Assembly (NCBI RefSeq): GCF_000821185.2
Contig: NZ_CP050855.1
Coordinates: 2,046,001 to 2,110,000, forward strand
Direction of reading: 5' to 3'
Source of the DNA: Serratia symbiotica
Lineage (GTDB): Bacteria; Pseudomonadota; Gammaproteobacteria; Enterobacterales; Enterobacteriaceae
DNA: 64,000 nt
Positions 62,650 to 64,000 of this stretch are shown here, piece after piece. The translations under genes were made by a program, and so were the position numbers. The notes below the pieces were generated by a model. The model did not search any database. It saw only the letters and a program-made list of their open reading frames with translations, and was not told where the DNA came from. Every line of letters starts with the position of its first letter. The stretch's first letter is position 1.

Positions 62650-62885
62650 ACTTTAGGCGCTGTCTGGTCATTGTCCATGAGCGACGCTGGCAGTCATTTG
62701 AATACGCAGCAAGGCACGGGCCGTGAGGGGCGGTGGGCCAAATACCCGATTCGTCACCGAGGAGCGCGTTCAAATGGCTCCACCAAAAGGCCGTAATCCG
62801 CGTTGCCGGGCTTGGACATAGGCCGTCACCCCACGGGCTTTTGGGTCTGCGACGCCGCCACGCTCAATCACCGGACACAGCCTAG
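62650..62885. repeat. Dispersed repeat family R2, copy B
   Basis: Fills the macA-ybjX gap. It shares GCGACGCCGCCACGCTCAAT plus ACCGGACACAGCC with copy A at 25570-25797. Its ends form an imperfect inverted repeat (left GCGCTGTCTGGTCATTG, right reverse-complemented GGCTGTGTCCGGTGATTG), so it is MITE-like. Confidence 0.65.
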
Positions 62886-62995
62886 CTCAACACGTCGCGG
62901 CTTGTGGCAATACCTTAGGTTACCCTTCAATATTGAACTCCCGTTTAGTGAAATCTGATAACATAGCGCTATTTGACATAGTCCAGGATTTCATC

Positions 62996-63967
62996 ATGCC
63001 GCAGCACAGCCCGCTCCCCGTATCTACCCAGCCGCTTAATGGTCAGCAACTGATGACAGCACTGATTAAGGGAGAAAAGATACCGAGCAAGGCTTGGAAA
63101 AAAACCTCATTTCGCCTGAAATTTCTCAGCCGATCAATACTGAACTGGCACACCACCCGCGGGCTACTCAGCATCCTGGCTTCCAACCCGTTGCTGGACG
63201 AGATCCTGAGCGCACAGCCGAATCTGCCGTGCAAGCTGCATCGGCCCTACCTGGCAGCGAACATGAACAAGAGCGCATGCCTGTCCGCACTCAGCGATCA
63301 TTATGATCTGATCATCCAACGCATGCCGCTGAAGATGCGTCTAGGCCACCTGAGCCAGCAGCCGTTTGTGCTGTCCTGCGCGCAGGACAAAAACGGCGCA
63401 CCAATAACGCTGGAGCTGGCAGCGTTCGACAAGCTTAATAAGGAAGGGGAAGCGACCCTGTTACTGCGCAACGCCAATGGCATTATGCTGGCGGAAATCA
63501 CTTTCGCGCTGATGCATTACCAGCAACAGCCAACACTGTTTATCGGTGGCCTGCAAGGTGCAAACCATGGAGTGCCGCATGCTGAGATCCAGCAAACCAC
63601 CAAAGAATGCCATGGGCTATTCCCGAAACGTTTGGTACTAGAAGGGATTTGCATGCTGGCGCACCATCTGGGCATCTGTCAGATTGTGGCGGTCGGCAAC
63701 GCCACTCATATCTATCAGAACTGGCGTTATCATAGTAAAAAGAAAGATCAGCTACACGCGGATTATGATCAATTTTGGCTCTCAATGGGCGGCAAACCGC
63801 TCGATGACGGTTATTTCCTGCTGCCAGCACGCATCGCCCGCAAACCGATTGATGAAGTCGTCAGCAAGAAACGCGCTGAATACCGCCGCCGTTACCAACT
63901 ACTGGATGAGTTAGAGCAAGGGGTGGCTAAGCACTTCAGCACTCAGCAGGCATTGGTGGAAGCATAA
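62996..63967 (+). CDS. ybjX: VirK/YbjX family protein (DUF535)
   Basis: 323 residues from ATG 62996 (MPQHSPLPVS), with AGGA upstream; the frame is open to 62933 but similarity starts later. Conserved stretches are QPNLPCKLHRPYLAANMN, LFIGGLQGANHGVPHAEI and HIYQNWRYHSKKKDQLHADY. E. coli YbjX lies beside macA in the same arrangement. The molecular function is not established; relatives such as VirK and Mig-14 are linked to peptide resistance and virulence. Confidence 0.9.
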   Translation: MPQHSPLPVSTQPLNGQQLMTALIKGEKIPSKAWKKTSFRLKFLSRSILNWHTTRGLLSILASNPLLDEILSAQPNLPCKLHRPYLAANMNKSACLSALSDHYDLIIQRMPLKMRLGHLSQQPFVLSCAQDKNGAPITLELAAFDKLNKEGEATLLLRNANGIMLAEITFALMHYQQQPTLFIGGLQGANHGVPHAEIQQTTKECHGLFPKRLVLEGICMLAHHLGICQIVAVGNATHIYQNWRYHSKKKDQLHADYDQFWLSMGGKPLDDGYFLLPARIARKPIDEVVSKKRAEYRRRYQLLDELEQGVAKHFSTQQALVEA

Positions 63968-64000
63968 TCGGCGCGGGCACTCGCCAGCTAAATCCCGCGC

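Overview
The window is enterobacterial chromosome, most like Serratia or a close Yersiniaceae relative. Gene order and protein sequences follow E. coli closely for long stretches, and tRNA-Arg(CCT) and the intergenic repeats also fit. The genome looks to be in early decay. Insertion-sequence scars are numerous, and ycaO, iolC, iolG, pflA, a small lipoprotein and a prophage integrase are broken while core genes are intact. This resembles a recently host-restricted Serratia, which is an inference.

Layout. 1-7950: prmB (5' cut), aroC, mepA, yfcA, epmC, yfcL, mnmC (minus), fabB. 8.0-12.9 kb: a scrapyard holding a dead lipoprotein gene, IS5-, IS3- and IS1-type remnants, intact mlaA, tRNA-Arg and an integrase stub. 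12.9-25.4 kb (all minus): lpxK-msbA-comEC, an intact IS4-family element, ihfB, rpsA, cmk, aroA-serC. 25.9-27.6 kb: broken ycaO. 28-35.4 kb (minus): an inositol cluster with an apparently intact ABC importer and one dehydrogenase, but broken iolC, iolE and iolG. 35.7-41.7 kb: IS elements around an AT-rich island. From 42 kb: serS, rarA, lolA, ftsK, lrp, trxB, cydDC, aat, infA, clpA/clpS, cspD, macAB, ybjX, in the E. coli order.

The most notable system is a compact microcin C-like biosynthetic operon at 38.2-40.6 kb. A seven-codon gene encodes MIGGLNN, with its own strong ribosome-binding site and the C-terminal Asn that the pathway requires. It is followed by a 7-bp hairpin, an MccB-type ThiF/E1-like adenylyltransferase and an MccC-type MFS exporter. 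No aminopropylation (mccD), MccE or MccF immunity genes are visible. The expected product is a peptidyl-adenylate 'Trojan horse' inhibitor of aspartyl-tRNA synthetase with a peptide different from E. coli MRTGNAN. The island sits where focA-pflB would be expected between ycaO and pflA. Only the 3' half of pflA survives, joined in frame to an IS1-type insA fragment.

Three families of dispersed intergenic repeats (called R1, R2 and R3 here) recur in the window. One of them has entered the serC-aroA operon. The IS4-family element landed exactly in the loop of a terminator hairpin between ihfB and comEC.
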